A stretch of DNA of 64,000 nucleotides from Wolfiporia cocos (Eukaryota > Basidiomycota > Agaricomycetes > Polyporales > Phaeolaceae). The stretch lies in NCBI GenBank assembly GCA_029448655.1, contig JACCLO010000002.1:620001-684000 (forward strand), given 5' to 3'. Of the stretch, positions 9,501-22,200 are shown in pieces. A program made the translations under genes and the position numbers. The notes under the pieces were generated by a model. That model did not search any database and was not told the origin of the DNA. It saw only the letters and a program-made list of their open reading frames with translations. Each line of letters begins with the position of its first letter. Within the stretch, counting starts at the first letter, position 1.

Positions 9501-11567
9501 TCAGCCCTCCATCATCTCTTCGGGCGGAGGACCGCCTCCCTCTCTCTCCCTGTCTTTCCGTGTTGCCTGAACAACGTCATCTACACGCAGCAGAACTCGT
9601 GCGGCTTCTACAGCCGTTTTGAGGATTTGAATCTAATCGATCGCATGATTATCAGCACACCCCTCCGTGAACAAGGGCGACGTACCTTGACACTGGCAGA
9701 CTCATATAGGCCGTATTCCTTCATGTCAACGATCTTGCCGGTCTCGCCGTTAATTCCCCACGAGGGCTCTCCGTTGGCATGTTTGGCCTGTCCACGTGTG
9801 TGAGCGTAAGCGCTCAATAGATCAATAGCTAAACTCAAAACGCACCCTCAGCTCGGTCAATACCCTAATGGCGTTACCGCCGCTATTCTGCACGAGAGTC
9901 CGCGGGATAACTTCCATCGCGTCCGCTACTGCGCGGAAGGGCCAGCCCTCGACCCCGGTGATGCTCCGCGCCTTCGCATGAAGGCCAACGCTAACTGCCA
10001 TCTCTGTGGCACCTCCGCCTGGCGCTAGTATTGGGTTGAAGACCACGTTGCGCGCCACAGACATTGCGTCCGCGAGATTACGATCAATTTCATTGAGAAT
10101 GTCCTTTGATGGTCCACGAAGAAGAATTGTGCACGCCTTCGGCGTTGTGCATTCTGTGAGGAAGGTGAAGTACCTTGCGGGGAAGTCAATTATGCGCCAA
10201 AACCATCTATGGCGACTGTTTGACACTCACTCATCGCCCATCTTCTCGATGTAGAAAAGTCCACATTCTGTTCCGATGTCGGATTCTCGGAGATCCTCAA
10301 CACGGTTCACAATTGTAGCGCCGACTGCTCGTGCGATACGGTTGTTGTCCGATTTACGCACTCGCCGAATTGCTGAAACATTTGCTTTGTACAGGAAATG
10401 CTGAGCGTAGTCTGACCCGATATCAACTGATGCACATGTTGTACATGCAAAAGACGGACGCACCTGAGATACCCTTCTCAGTAATCACGAGGTCGGGCTT
10501 GAACTCCAGAATCCTATCGACCATCGCCTTGACCTGCTCCTCCTCAATCTCCTGAATCCGTGACCAATCCGACTCTTTCGAGATCTCAATGTTCGTCTGT
10601 GACTCCCCCTTCTTGTATTCCAGTGGGCAATCGAGCAAGACGATACGCGGGTTGGCGATCCTCCGGCGCATCTTGGGGTGGGTGATATCTTTGTTGAGCA
10701 TGATCCCGCTTAGGACCTTACTCTGCTCAATCTCCCCGCCCGGAATCTTCTCCACGCGCGCGTAACGCTTGATATCTACGGTCTTGATAGACCCCTCTTC
10801 TTGAGCGACGGTGCGTACAGCCTGCAGCGCGAGTTTGCACATGAGATCAGACCAACGCATGACGAACTTGGTGCCTATTGAGGTCTTGATGAGAGAAAGC
10901 ATTTCCTCGTCATTGTTGGTGTCTATAGGGATAGAGATGCGTTTGATGATCTCCAATGCTTCCTTGAGAGCCTTGTTGTACGCGGAAATGATCACGACGG
11001 GGTGGATATCCCGTTCGAGCTGAGCAAGTGACTGAGCAAGAATCTCGCCAGCTTCTCCAGATGTAAGGTCTCGTGATATACGATGATTGTGAACCACTCA
11101 CCGAGGATGATGACGCTCGTGGTACCATCACCGCACTCTTCGTCCTGCGTCCGGCTCAGTTCGATCATGTTCTTCGCTGCTGGGTGTGCAACGTCGATCT
11201 CGCGCAAAATAGCATTCCCATCGTTCGTTAGTCTTGAAAAACGCGTTGAGTCTGATGTTACAACGCGGTAAACGCGAGCACTCACAGAATACCACCCATC
11301 GGGTCAAGGATCATCTTGAGCATGGCTTTAGGGCCGAGACATGTTCGGATGACATCGGCAACCGTCTAGATGCGGTAGCGCGATGAGAGGTGCATCTGGG
11401 ATAGATACTTACAACGTACCTTCGCGGCAGTGATATTTGAGATCTGTGCTTTTCGTCCAGACTGCCTTTCCGGGGCCGTGTCTGGGCAAACAATGAGTGG
11501 ATGTTCATGAGATTTTTGGCAATGACATACTCATTACGAACACAGGTGTTTGTCCTCCAGCCTGCAT
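9501..11567 (-). CDS. CCT3: T-complex protein 1 subunit gamma (CCT3)
   Basis: Subunit of the cytosolic group II chaperonin TRiC/CCT, which folds actin, tubulin and many WD proteins by ATP-driven cycles. The spliced product is about 550 residues, the usual size. It begins [12 protein letters not shown] and contains [45 protein letters not shown], the ATP-binding [61 protein letters not shown], the gamma-type [31 protein letters not shown] and [13 protein letters not shown]. It ends in an acidic tail (PPPEEMMEG). At least seven short introns are present. The start is the ATG directly upstream of the conserved N-terminus. It is divergent from ATG101 with 181 bases between the two start codons. 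Identification is secure; minor splice sites are approximate. Confidence 0.97.
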
Positions 11568-11748
11568 ATTGAACCGTCTAGTTTGCAGGTCAGTCGGTGG
11601 CGGTGGAAGTGAATGGAACGTAAAGCCAAAGTCACAACTAAGCGCTTGTGTTCCTCGCTGTGATTCGCTTACGTAAATGAATTGAGGATAGTCGAGAGAC
11701 GCCGGTGGTCTATTCTCTCATTATGCCCCATACACTCTCATCTGTACA
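11568..11748. promoter_or_regulatory. Shared divergent promoter of CCT3 and ATG101
   Basis: Only 181 bases separate the two start codons, so both promoters and 5' leaders must fit here. I see no clear TATA box. Sharing is inferred from spacing alone. Confidence 0.55.
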
Positions 11749-12613
11749 ATGAATCGTTCATTCCCAACAATCACTATTGACCTTGTTGGTACTGAGTATA
11801 GGAAACAATGCAAGCAATCTAATACATTCACAGTCAGGTCTTGAACCGTAACATTGCCAAGGATGTCATGCGCGCAGTATTGCACTCCATTCTCTTTCAC
11901 CGCCTTTTCGGCACGGTGAAAGAGCAGACCTTCGAGATTTTGGATGTGACGATGGTATGGTGCTGGAGCTCTGGTAGCGTGATCTAACTAACTGTCAAAT
12001 AGCCAGGCGTCGATGATCCCGAGATCAAACGGCTTGTAGACGAGAAGGTTGATGCATTTTGGAAGGGTGTCGAAGGTGGCACAATTAAGCATGGTCAAGT
12101 AAGTCAGTTGATGCCTGCAGCCCATCGCCAGAGCAAATGTTGAATCCCCATAGATCATAGTGACATTATCTGAGAAACGGGCCCGGAAGTCGTGGTTCTC
12201 AACAGGCGAGGTTCGTAAACAACTATTAGTCCGATGCCTTGGCTTACGCTTGCGCAGGAGGAGGTGCCGTGGGAACAGTGGTACGTTTGGACAGCCGAAC
12301 GTTCCTGGCCTGGCTCACGCCGCGCGCAATAGGAACGTTACTGCAGAGATCCGACAACCTATTTCAGATAGAGGTCCGTCAGCGGAATGCATTCGTCAGC
12401 ATTTTGATTGAATTTCATCATATGCATCGTTTAGAACGCCAAAAGTTCGACTCGGACCTCGCTTCTGCTTTGACGAAGAGCTTAAAGCTTATGCTGGACT
12501 ATGCATCCTCAGAACAAGGCCGTGCTGCAGTCCCCCCCATTACTAATGCCATAGGAATATCGCCCTTCCCAGTCAAGATGACCGTGAAGATTGGTGGCGT
12601 GGAGATAGCTTAA
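11749..12613 (+). CDS. ATG101: Autophagy-related protein 101 (HORMA domain)
   Basis: Component of the Atg1/ULK1 initiation complex, where it pairs with the Atg13 HORMA domain. It occurs in fungi that lack the Saccharomyces Atg29-Atg31 pair. The spliced product is about 180 residues. It starts MNRSFPTITIDL and continues NIAKDVMRAVLHSILFHRLF, EQTFEILDVTMPGVDDPEI, KVDAFWKGVEGG, IIVTLSEKRARKSWFSTGE, EEVPWEQWNVTAEIRQPIS and, at the C-terminus, AAVPPITNAIGISPFPVKMT. These match the fungal Atg101 pattern throughout. Introns are short; the first uses a GTTGGT donor with a nearby alternative GTACTG, so that junction is the least certain. It diverges from CCT3. Confidence 0.93.
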
Positions 12614-13271
12614 TTCGTATCTCGATCATGCTGACTAGCAATGAAATCGCACCTACATAAATGTTGAACGTCGGACGTTGAGTCCTCAGTTTATACGACC
12701 CTTCTCGTTTTTACTTGTTTCATGTAGGTTTGTTTGACAAACTCCGATGTCCTTGTAAGATGACGGCCACAATATGCTGTGCGCATATGAGATGCCACTG
12801 TACATGAGTCATACGAACGACGCTAACAGTGACACCACATCATTGAGTGGCCAAGGTATCTATCTGCTATGATGCTTCCAACAGTTCTCACAATACTCGC
12901 AGTAAGGGCATTGTATTGCCTTCACAACGAATACAATACCCCGCGCCTTTCTGGACAGTCTCCGTCGAACGTGCTTCGCAAATCACCTTTTCGGGCTCCC
13001 GGCGCGCTCTCTTGCCGAGGACCCAGCTAACGCTCAAATACCGAGCCACCTCCTTGCACCAATCTGCATTGCCCTAGCCACGAACGTGCGAGGCACGATG
13101 CCGAAATGCAGTTAGCTCCGGTCCATCAAAGCCTAGTTGTTGCCTGTGGGAGACCACAGAACCTGGACGAGCTGCGATTGTACACCCCTCGCTGAGTCCG
13201 CTATCTAGAGTTGGTGATGTATGTCTCGACGGACCCTTGAGAGCCTCTGATGTTTTCGCAGCTCCTATCCA
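12614..13271. other. Intergenic, no supported gene
   Basis: About 660 bases between ATG101 and the coiled-coil gene. A 76-codon frame at 12847-13077 (+) and a 72-codon frame at 13074-13292 (-) resemble no family I know. Confidence 0.45.
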
Positions 13272-14860
13272 ATGAGTATAAAGTTTGACCAAGCTCGGCT
13301 TTGTCAGGCGTATACCTCTCCGAAGGAAATGACTATGTCAGTCGAGCGAAGCGATACCGTATCCTCTAGACCTTCAGTTTCGTCTTCCAAGACATCTATG
13401 ATATCTCCCTGCAGCTCCACATTCACACGGCTTGGGCGAGATGCTGCTTCTTCTAGCATATCCTCGGTTAGCAGCTGCGCCACGACTCTGCAGGAAGCTC
13501 ATGTGCAATGGAAAGTTGCGGACAACGCGGCACAGCGCATCAAAGAGGTGCAGTGCGAGAGGGGGGAATGTGGTCAAGAGTTGGAGACGGCAAGGAAAAT
13601 GTATACAAACTTGCGCGCAGAAAGGCGTGTTTTATTGTTTTCAATGATTGGTGCGCGCTAATTTAAGTCACTATCAGAGCTCCTCAGCGTGGCCTTCGAA
13701 AGAAGCGGACATCACTACTGCAGATCTTGTCGAAGGAGAACCAAAGTGTTCCACACCTACCGATCCAGCCTCTACCAGATTGGGCGACAACCGAAATTGT
13801 GGATGCCAGCAAGAGCATTTACGAACTGGAGAGGCGCTATGCTGCTCTTACGCAACAAGTGGGTAGAGGAAGGCAAGAAGCAGTCCTGGTATCGGGAGTC
13901 GGCTGATGATGACATAGGTCGAAACACTGGAGCTCATCAAAGCGAAATTGGACAGTTGCTATGACGCGTTGAAAACACTCCTCGACAACAGCCCGCTATC
14001 GTTCTGGCGGTCAGTTCATACGGCTGATAACCCAGTCGTCTAACGCTGAACGTTGAACTGCATATAGCAGCAACGAGGATGAAGTCATCAGGGCGAAGAA
14101 GTCGGTTTCTATACGCGAAGGATATTATCATGACGTGAGTTCAACATGTCCCGAGATTGCAACGGATTGTTTATGTCCAGCAATAGTGTGTGGCCGTGAC
14201 AAATACCTTCAAGCGTGCCCGGATCGCTGTACAATCAGCGCATCATCATTACAAGGAAGCTATGGATATCATGGATAGCGTCTGCAGCCCGAAGAGGAGC
14301 GCATTGGCTTCCATTATGGGGGATGAGCAGAGTAAGGAGCAGACATATCGAGGTACGTCTCGACGACCTGTCACTATGCACATCAAGTAATGCTTCGTCA
14401 CATGGGAAGAGGCCAGCCAATGGGCACAGAAGGCCCAAATCTGCTTTGATGAGTGTCTGCGAGTGTTGCAGCCGCACGTAGTTCTATTGCGTCAAGAAGA
14501 GGTAGAAGATTGTGAGCAATTGAAGCAGGCGGGTCTCCTACAGGCACTGCGGCTATACGAGCTTATGTACGGTGGGAAGGCCCTGAATTTTGGAATCACT
14601 CGTGAGCATGGGGCTGCGTGCTGCGTGCACTTACCGACTGACTGATTGATGTTGTTCATCTCATTTGCCGATCATTGATTGTAGAACCAGTACAATTGAT
14701 GTTGCAAAAGCAAACAGTGGTATTCGAACGTCTCACCCACTTGGCTGTGGGTGTTCAAGAACGTACCAACACTTGCGAGACCGTGGAAGAGGCAGCTAGA
14801 GAAAAGCGGGATATGGCACGGCGATGCCTTATATCCCTCTTGCTAGGCGACGGTCAGTGA
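13272..14860 (+). CDS. Coiled-coil protein of unknown function
   Basis: I do not recognise a named family. The frame is open from 13272; a second start at 13329 (MTMSVERSD) is equally possible. The N-terminal part is Ser/Thr-rich and low complexity. Later exons are rich in charged heptad-like segments: VQWKVADNAAQRIKEV, ELETARKMYTNLRAE, SIYELERRYAALTQQV, ETLELIKAKLDSCYDALKTL, EASQWAQKAQICFDECLRVL and QERTNTCETVEEAAREKRDM. The last ends at the TGA at 14858-14860. About seven short introns with GTRNGT donors link them, and their frames agree. The overall look is a 350-400 residue cytoplasmic coiled-coil scaffold. Splice sites were not all verified. Confidence 0.65.
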
Positions 14861-15351
14861 CTGCTGTTAGTGCTGCCTTGAAGCCTGTTGTGCGTTATCT
14901 GCTCTAAGTTATAGCTACTTTCTAAGGCGAGGGATTCCTGTCTGTCATATGTCATCAATATACTGTAGATTTTGTCAGGTGCCGCCTGTATATTACGAGA
15001 CCATCAATGTATCACTGGGTTAATTCAGGCCGTTGAATAACGATATGCGACTTTCTATGAGCTTGCATGGCGTGGCGTTTATCTTTTCGGAAAGGACCTG
15101 GAGACTCCCGGAGATCGCCACCATGGAGAGTAATGAAGCATCGGGCAAACATCGGGTCGGGGTGCGGGGAAGATTCAGATATCTATTTAGCGCTTAGCGC
15201 CTGCTGCGGACGTATGTCATACTCGGCCGATCGAGTGACAAACTCTGAAATGTTCCGGAACCGCTCGTCCCCATGCCCAGGCAGACCCGGGTTTCGTGTG
15301 CGGTGGCGTTATTCGGCTGCGGCGTGAAATACGAGTTGCCTGTTCACCACC
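14861..15351. other. Intergenic, upstream of epsin
   Basis: About 490 bases. An 86-codon frame at 15067-15327 (+) has no recognisable similarity. The stretch next to 15352 is the likely epsin promoter; no clear core element was seen. Confidence 0.45.
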
Positions 15352-17182
15352 ATGTCCACCCTCACTCACTACGGTAAAGGGGCTCTACGAGTCGCAAAAA
15401 ATTACACCAAGGGCTACACGCACACTCAGGCTAAAGTTCGGGATGTTACCTCTAATGACCCTTGGCCGTCATCTGGACGGCAGATGCATGAGATTGCGCA
15501 GCTCACATATAACCAGTGAGTGATCCTGCCAGCGAAGTGATAGAGGTCGCCGACAATTCGCAGGGATGACTTCATTGAGATTATGGAGGTGCTGGACAAA
15601 CGGTTGAATGACAAAGGAAAGAATTGGCGCCATGTCTTCAAGGTGCGTATTCATCTGCTGTGTGCTGTCGAATGACTGACAGTGTTCGCAGTCTTTGACG
15701 CTGCTCGACTATTTATTGCATAGCGGGTCGGAAAACGTCATATTGTATTTCAAGGACAACATATATATCATCAAGACCCTCCGGGAATTCCAGTATGTAG
15801 ACGACAGCGACAAAGACCAAGGTGCAAACGTCAGACAGAAGGCGAAGGACATCGTCAACCTGCTACAAGACGAGACTCGTCTTCGCCATGAGCGCCGTAC
15901 ACGCGCCCAGATGTACCAACGAATGTCTCGTGGGACACGTGGGACGGACGATTCTGACGTCACGGACGACGAGAACATTGCGCGACGGAGCATAATACCA
16001 GGCAGGCGGGCTAACAGGGAAGACGATGAGGATCTACGCCGGGCCATTGAGGAGAGTAAACGGAGTACGGAGCGAGAACACGCCACTGCGGAGGAGCGAG
16101 ACCTGCAGCGCGCAATCCAGCTGAGCAAGGAGGACGAGGAGAAACGCCTGAAGGCGCTTGAGAACTCAAATTTGATTCTGTTTGACGAGCAGTGAGTGTT
16201 TCGGGAGTGTCCATGTGTTTGCGGTCATGACACCCCGCCTGCAGGCAACAAACGGCCCAGACCAATCAGCAGCCGCTCATTGACGCCACTCTTCCGCTGC
16301 AGTATGCTACTACTGGGATCCAGCCGCAATACACCGCTATGCCATTACAGCCGCAATTCACATCATTCAACCCCTTTCATCAGCAAGCGCAGCAGGAGAT
16401 GTTGCAGGTATAAGTTCATCTCCGTCCGCAATGCTGTCGGTCTGCTGACCAATGTGCTGAAAGGCTCAGTACATGCAACAACAGGCTGAATTACTTACCA
16501 TGCAACAGGCACAGCAGGCGCAACAGGCGCAGGAGCTAGCTTTGCAGGCACAGTTGCAACAAGCTCAGCAAGAAGAGTGGCTGCGTCAGCAACAACTTCA
16601 GCAACAAATGCAGCCCATCGTGCCCCAGCCCACTTCGATTCGCATAGGGTATGTCCAAGTCCCGGATCATGTATTCCAGCTGACCGGTCGTCATTCTGTA
16701 GCTCAAATAATCCATTTGCAGCCGCGCTCGCATCGCCGTCGTCGCCGTTCCCACGCGCGACTGCCTCGGCAGGCCCACAGCTGCAGCAGTCTTCTAGCGG
16801 CGTGGAATTCAATATCACTGGGACATATGCGAACCGTGATAACACATCTAGTGCACCTCCATCCTCCTATCAACAGCCAGCTGTTACAGGCACTAGATCG
16901 ACTTCTCGGCCAGAACAGCAGCATGCACATCTCGCGAGCCTCTTCGCCAACCGTACGGACGACGGTGTCGACACATTCGGGAATGTTGGTTCTCTTCGGT
17001 TCGTACACAATGCATCTTGTACGTAACATTATTGACTAGCTATTCCCGTGTTCATTAGGTTCATAAGCACTGAGGCTGGACGTGTGGTCGCACAGAAGAC
17101 AGGCGCGGCCAATCACAATCCCTTCCTGCAGCAAAGCCAGCAGGCACACCAGCAGTCCGAAGGCTCCCTCATCAACTTCTAG
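15352..17182 (+). CDS. ENT1: Epsin-like endocytic adaptor (ENTH domain, Ent1/Ent2 type)
   Basis: Clathrin adaptor that binds PtdIns(4,5)P2 through its ENTH domain and ubiquitinated cargo through UIMs at the plasma membrane. The ENTH domain runs from the start (LTHYGKGALRVAKNYTKGYT, KVRDVTSNDPWPSSGRQMHE) through IMEVLDKRLNDKGKNWRHVF and LTLLDYLLHSGSENVILYF to about residue 150. Two ubiquitin-interacting motifs follow: EDLRRAIEESKRS and RDLQRAIQLSKEDEE. Next comes a Gln-rich stretch (about 16470-16620), then three NPF motifs for EH-domain partners (FNPFHQ, NNPFAAA, HNPFLQQ). The protein ends GSLINF. Exon junctions checked by eye (for example AC-CA|GTGAGT and ATTCGCAG|GGATGAC) keep the frame. 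The symbol follows the yeast family; which yeast paralogue it matches cannot be told. Confidence 0.94.
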
Positions 17183-17707
17183 TCGCACTTGCACCTTCTC
17201 TCCATCATCTTCGGGCCCATGTTGTGATGTACGCATCCATATGTATTCATACACTCATTCCGCACGATTCTCGGATCCGCGCACTGCCACCGCGCGTGCA
17301 CAATGTTCCATATAGCTGATTATGATGGTTCTTTTTACCACGCGATAATTTAGTAGAGTATATCTTTGATAATGGGCTTGAGCAATCATTTGCTGTCGGA
17401 CGGCTCCCCGGTGTACTTGGCTGCAGCAGCTGACCAGCTTGTAGTTCTAAATATATGCACCTGTCATTTTCTGCACTCATGATTGGAGACACTATCCTGG
17501 AAGAAAAGATATGCTGCGTGAGTCGGCTCGACGGGAGGCTTTCCAGCGTTGAACGTTGAAGCGCGTGTCGGTGAATGCTTGGGATTTATAAGCAGCGAGA
17601 ATCCGCCCTACCTCATTATCATAGGCCGTCTCTGTGCCAGCCATACCGACGCCAGCCTCCTCCAGAAGGTCTGCTTGACCAGCACCATTCAATACTGACA
17701 TTGAGCC
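17183..17707. other. Intergenic, epsin to dienelactone hydrolase
   Basis: About 525 bases holding the epsin 3' untranslated region and the hydrolase promoter. No gene or repeat was found. Confidence 0.5.
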
Positions 17708-18864
17708 ATGGCGACTATTGCGAATTCCCCCGGTCAATGCTGCTTGAAGTCGGTAGAGCATACCGGGACAGCGCGCGGGACGATAGAGAAAATCGCCGGT
17801 GTCGATACCTACATCTCTCATCCGGCCAACCTGGGAGAGGATAGGCGGATCATTCTATTTTTTGCCGACGTCTACGGCCCGTTCTTCCTCAACTCGCAGC
17901 TCATCATGGACTACTGGGCGTCGCACGGTATGTTCTCCTACATCCGGAAGACTCTGCTCGGATAATCTCAACATCTGAATGGCACTGTGGTATACAGGGT
18001 ACCTAGTTCTCGCCGTAGACTACTTTGAGGGCGACCCGATACAGAACTACCTGCCGCGCGTCGGGAAAGACTACAGTATCGAATTTGATTTTGTTCCGGC
18101 CAAGATGATCCGCGCGAAGCAGCTCGCGCCCCCGTGGCTCGAGGCTGCCAGAGAGCAATTTGGTATTTGTCGTATCTGTCCGATGCCGTGATTGATCTAA
18201 TGATCGCACAGGCACCCTACAGACAAAGTGGATCACTGTGGGTACGTGAAGGGACGAGGGCTGGCTGAACTGTAAACGCCAACCATATAACACAGGATAT
18301 TGCTTCGGCGCATCATTCGTCATGGACTGTCTTGCGACAGACTGGATCATTGCAGGTGAGTTAATCTCGTAATACCATCTGGGGTCAGTGGTTGCGATCG
18401 TATCTGCCTGGCAGGCGCATTCGCCCATCCGGCATTTTTGAAGGACGATCACTTCAAGAGATCAAAACGTACGTACTATCACCTGCTTGTATAATCTTAT
18501 GATATTGAACGGCGTTCGCAGAGCCACTGTTGCTTTCTTGCGCAGGTACTAGACCTAAAAGGATATGACGTACCACAACTTACAATGCACGCACACAGAG
18601 ACTGATCACACTTTCCCACTGGAATACCGACGCAAGGCTGAAGACATACTGGTTGAGAAGAAGGCAACATACCACATCCAGGTCTTCTCTGGGGTTGCAC
18701 ACGGCTTTGCTTTAAGGGGGAATGTGAACGACCCAGTCGCAAGTGAGTAGTCCAGCATTCATGCCTTGAAGATACAGACTAATTCGCCTGTAGAGTGGGC
18801 AAAAGAGCAGAGCGCAGAGGCGATCTTGAGCTGGTTCAATATGTTCTGTGCGAAGGCAGCCTGA
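17708..18864 (+). CDS. Dienelactone hydrolase family protein (alpha/beta hydrolase)
   Basis: Alpha/beta hydrolase of the dienelactone hydrolase (DLH) family, often linked to breakdown of aromatic ring-cleavage products; the real substrate is unknown. It starts MATIANSPGQCCLKSVEHTG. It contains DTYISHP, ILFFADVYGPFFLNSQLIMD, YLVLAVDYFEGDP, the nucleophile elbow G-Y-C-F-G-A (Cys codon 18301-18303), AGAFAHPAF, and the catalytic-His segment VAHGFALRGNV near 18700. It ends WFNMFCAKAA. Length is about 250 residues, normal for the family. Introns are short and the joined frame is intact. A related, clearly broken copy lies on the other side of separase at 27535-28585. Confidence 0.9.
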
Positions 18865-19211
18865 AACTGATCGCAACAGATCGGGAGCATTCAGTATAGT
18901 AGGCCTCATCAGAAGCATCAGTCGCACCCAGATTGTGTTACTAGTTTGATCGAATAAATCAAGTGGCATTCACAATGAGCGGGCATTGCGACGCGACCAG
19001 CAGTACCTACCACTCGAGCTCTATAAGTGGGATCGAGAGGACTTCACACGGGCGGGCGTCAGTGTGACGCGGTCACGTACCACCTTCATGTGACTGTACG
19101 CGTCTGTACGCGTCCTCGTTCAGTCTGAGTTTGAGTTGAACAGCATCGTGTCCCAACCGCTGTATTGTCGTGTCAATCTGGTCAACTTTGCTTACACTTT
19201 CCGTGCGAACG
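18865..19211. other. Intergenic, separase upstream region
   Basis: About 350 bases with no recognised gene; probably the separase promoter and leader. The sequence around 19060-19110 has several short ACGCGT/ACGCGTC-like words (GTACGCGTC is repeated). They could be MBF-type cell-cycle sites, but this is only suggestive. Confidence 0.4.
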
Positions 19212-22200
19212 ATGCCCTCCGCTGTCCCTCGTACTCGATCGACATCTTCCCGCCCAACCAGACTGGCCACCAGGACGAAATCATCCACCGTGACGCCAGA
19301 CGAGCTTGCTTCAGATGTGGCCGCAAAGCTGACCATCACTCAACCTGACTCCAAAGGCAAGATCAAGGACAATCCCTCCTGTATACAATCCCGAGAAGCC
19401 CTTCGCCATGATGCAATGCGCGCCGTGAATGCAGCCTCCAAGACTCTTTCAGCTCAGCTAGACCAGCAGAAGACTCCTGTGGCTACAACAAGAAAGTCTG
19501 AGCTGGAGAAAGTTGCAATGTCTGCTCGAGATGCGCTTAGGCAGCTCCGTGAGCTCAACCCCCAGAACATCGATACGGAGCGTGCAGCGTCGAACATCGT
19601 AGGGAAGCTAGTCTCGTTGGAGCTGGTTCGAGTTCTTTGCTCTCCATATTCTTACAGACTCAGTACCTGATGTTTCGTTTCCTCAGAATGACCCAGCGCT
19701 GGCAATCCTGGAAGATATGCGTCCAGGCCTAATTGCGCTCTACGTGCCTATGCACCAACCATCGAGCAAACGGTCAATGGTCGAGCTGCTTACCATCCCA
19801 TTCCCCCCAGATGACACAGAGCTACCTGAAGTTCTCCTTACACTCCTAGCTACATATCTTCTCCATTCACTGACGATATACCTTCACCGCCTCACTAACG
19901 TGCCCACTTTCATCGATGGCTTCGCTGACCCCTCTCGCCATACCCTACTAACTTGGGCAGGCCACTTCACTCAACTTCCACAGAAGCACCACGACGCGCT
20001 CTTTACACGCGCCTATACAGCGCTCGCGAAGGCTGCTTTGCCTCAGGGCGTTACGCCATTTCATGCGTTTCGGTTGAAGGTACTCGCGTTGAGGTGCCTG
20101 GCGTGTACCCGACCAGGGTTGGCACAGCCAGATAATTTTTGGGAACAGCTGGTGAGATGGAGTAGAACATATGCCTCGGAGGTGGGTGACCGTGGCCAGG
20201 GGGGAGAGGCACGGGAGAGTACGCTGAAGAATTGTTCGGAAGCGTTTGAGGAGGCGATAGGATGGGTTCGAGATAGGAGCGATGCAGGGGAATGGATGTG
20301 TGTGAGGGGATTCGTGTTGCTCTGTGAGTATTGGGTCGGGTATGCGAAGCAGGTGAGCAACAACCGTTTGTAGCCGTACGAGACGTTTCTAATGATAATA
20401 TCCAGGCTGGCGATTTGGCAGCCATAGACAGGATAATGAGCCTTTTGCAAAGCACCCAATCGTCGAAGGGAGACAGGGACTCTGGCAGAGATCGCGAAGT
20501 GACGTCATCGAGTCGTAACCCAGATCGTCATAACAGCTCAAAGGACATGAAATGTTTTGACGAGATATCAATCACTACGGTCTGTGCCGCCCTAGCCCAA
20601 GCAAGCACCTTATTCGAACAGTGGGCTGGTGCGTAAATTTATCCTGCCTGCCTCCACAGCTACTGAAATAGTCGTACAATATGTATAGAGCAGAACGTGT
20701 CGACCCGAGTGCAGGCCGCACTAGACGCAATCAGATCATGCCAATCCCTCTTGAACGTGGACACGAGCGAGGGCTCGAGAGAGAAAAACTCGGTGTACCT
20801 GAGGGACAAGGTCCGCCGCGCACTTGAGAGGCTGCGCAGGGTCTTGCTTGGTATCGTAGAGTCACCTGCATCAAACCCCAGGTCAGGTACGTCTGATGTA
20901 CAGAAGAGCGAGGCAACGCGTCTGCTGTGCGAGATCGCGGATGTTCAAGAGAGCACTGTGCGCAAGGTAACCAACCCGCGCTCCGATATTTCAAGCATCT
21001 CTAACGTCTGATCGTAGGGCTGCGGGCAGAAAGGAGCAGAGTTTTTGAATGCAGATATGCTCACATGGACTCTTGAGACGCTTCTCGTCCTCGGCCGCAC
21101 TGCATTAGCGGTGCGCGACCCGAGTAGCTACGCGTCGGCGTGGGGATATCTGCAGCGGGCCAAGGCGCTTGTCTCCGATTCCAGGCCAGAATCAGGCTTG
21201 GAGGATCGCAGTCGTAACGAATACACGGACACAACCAGCGAAAACGTGTATAGCAAGCTTCGTTGCACGAACTTTCCGCAACTTCTAGCACACGCGAACT
21301 ATACGCGCTGCGTCGCAGGCGCGTTCCATAACATTGCGGGAACACTCTATCAAGCCGAGCGGTATTCGCACGCGGTGCGTTTTCTCGAGGAGGGATGTGC
21401 GATGGGAACGACAGCGCTGGCAGCATACCATGGCATCGGGAGGACGAGCGGCTCAAAGACCGGCGAGAAACACGGTGCAGAGACAGGAGAGAAGGAGAGC
21501 GAGAGCTGGAGGCACTTGGAAGAGCATTTGTGGCGTCGATGGGAGTTGTTAGGAGTGTGTCAGGCGAAGACCAGCGATCGGAAGGTAAGCTGTCGGATTC
21601 GTATGCTTTCAAAGATGAAGGAATGCATGCTGACTTTGCTATCCCTTAGCTCGCCTACGACGCGTTCATTGCTGCCATCAAGGCGTTTCCGTTTAATCTG
21701 ACTTCTTTGGAGGGGATCCTTCGGAGTAATAGCGTCAAATGTGCATTTAGCACGACGTCCGCTCTCCAGCAGCTTGGGACTATCGTGGACCGGGTGACCT
21801 ATATGGCCGCTTGTGAGCTTTTCCTGGATCCTAGCACCCTGTCAGCAAAGTCGTGGTTCATAAACATCGACATGAACACGGACAGCTGGAACAGCATCGT
21901 CGGGTCGCTACTAGAGCGCCAAATTGCCAGCCTCTCCGAAAGCAGGTGGAAACCGAACGTGCATCGGATAATGAGGCAGCTTGTGCAGGACGCCCTGAAT
22001 GTGTACGACAGCCTCGCACAACCTATCAGGCGTGCGAGAGTGCTCTTGCAGGCGCTCGAGTTGGAGTACTATGCGGGCGAGAAGGATTTGCCTGGACACT
22101 TTACTGGAATGCCAGTCGAAGCGATAGAGTGTGTATTCGAGCCGCTAACTGCTCCCAAGGTGGGTCGAGCTAAATACCTTTGATGCGTTGCTTCGTCGCT

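Noticed and set aside
15709..16128. 139-codon minus-strand frame opposite epsin
   Set aside because: It is the antisense of conserved ENTH/UIM coding sequence and has no independent support.
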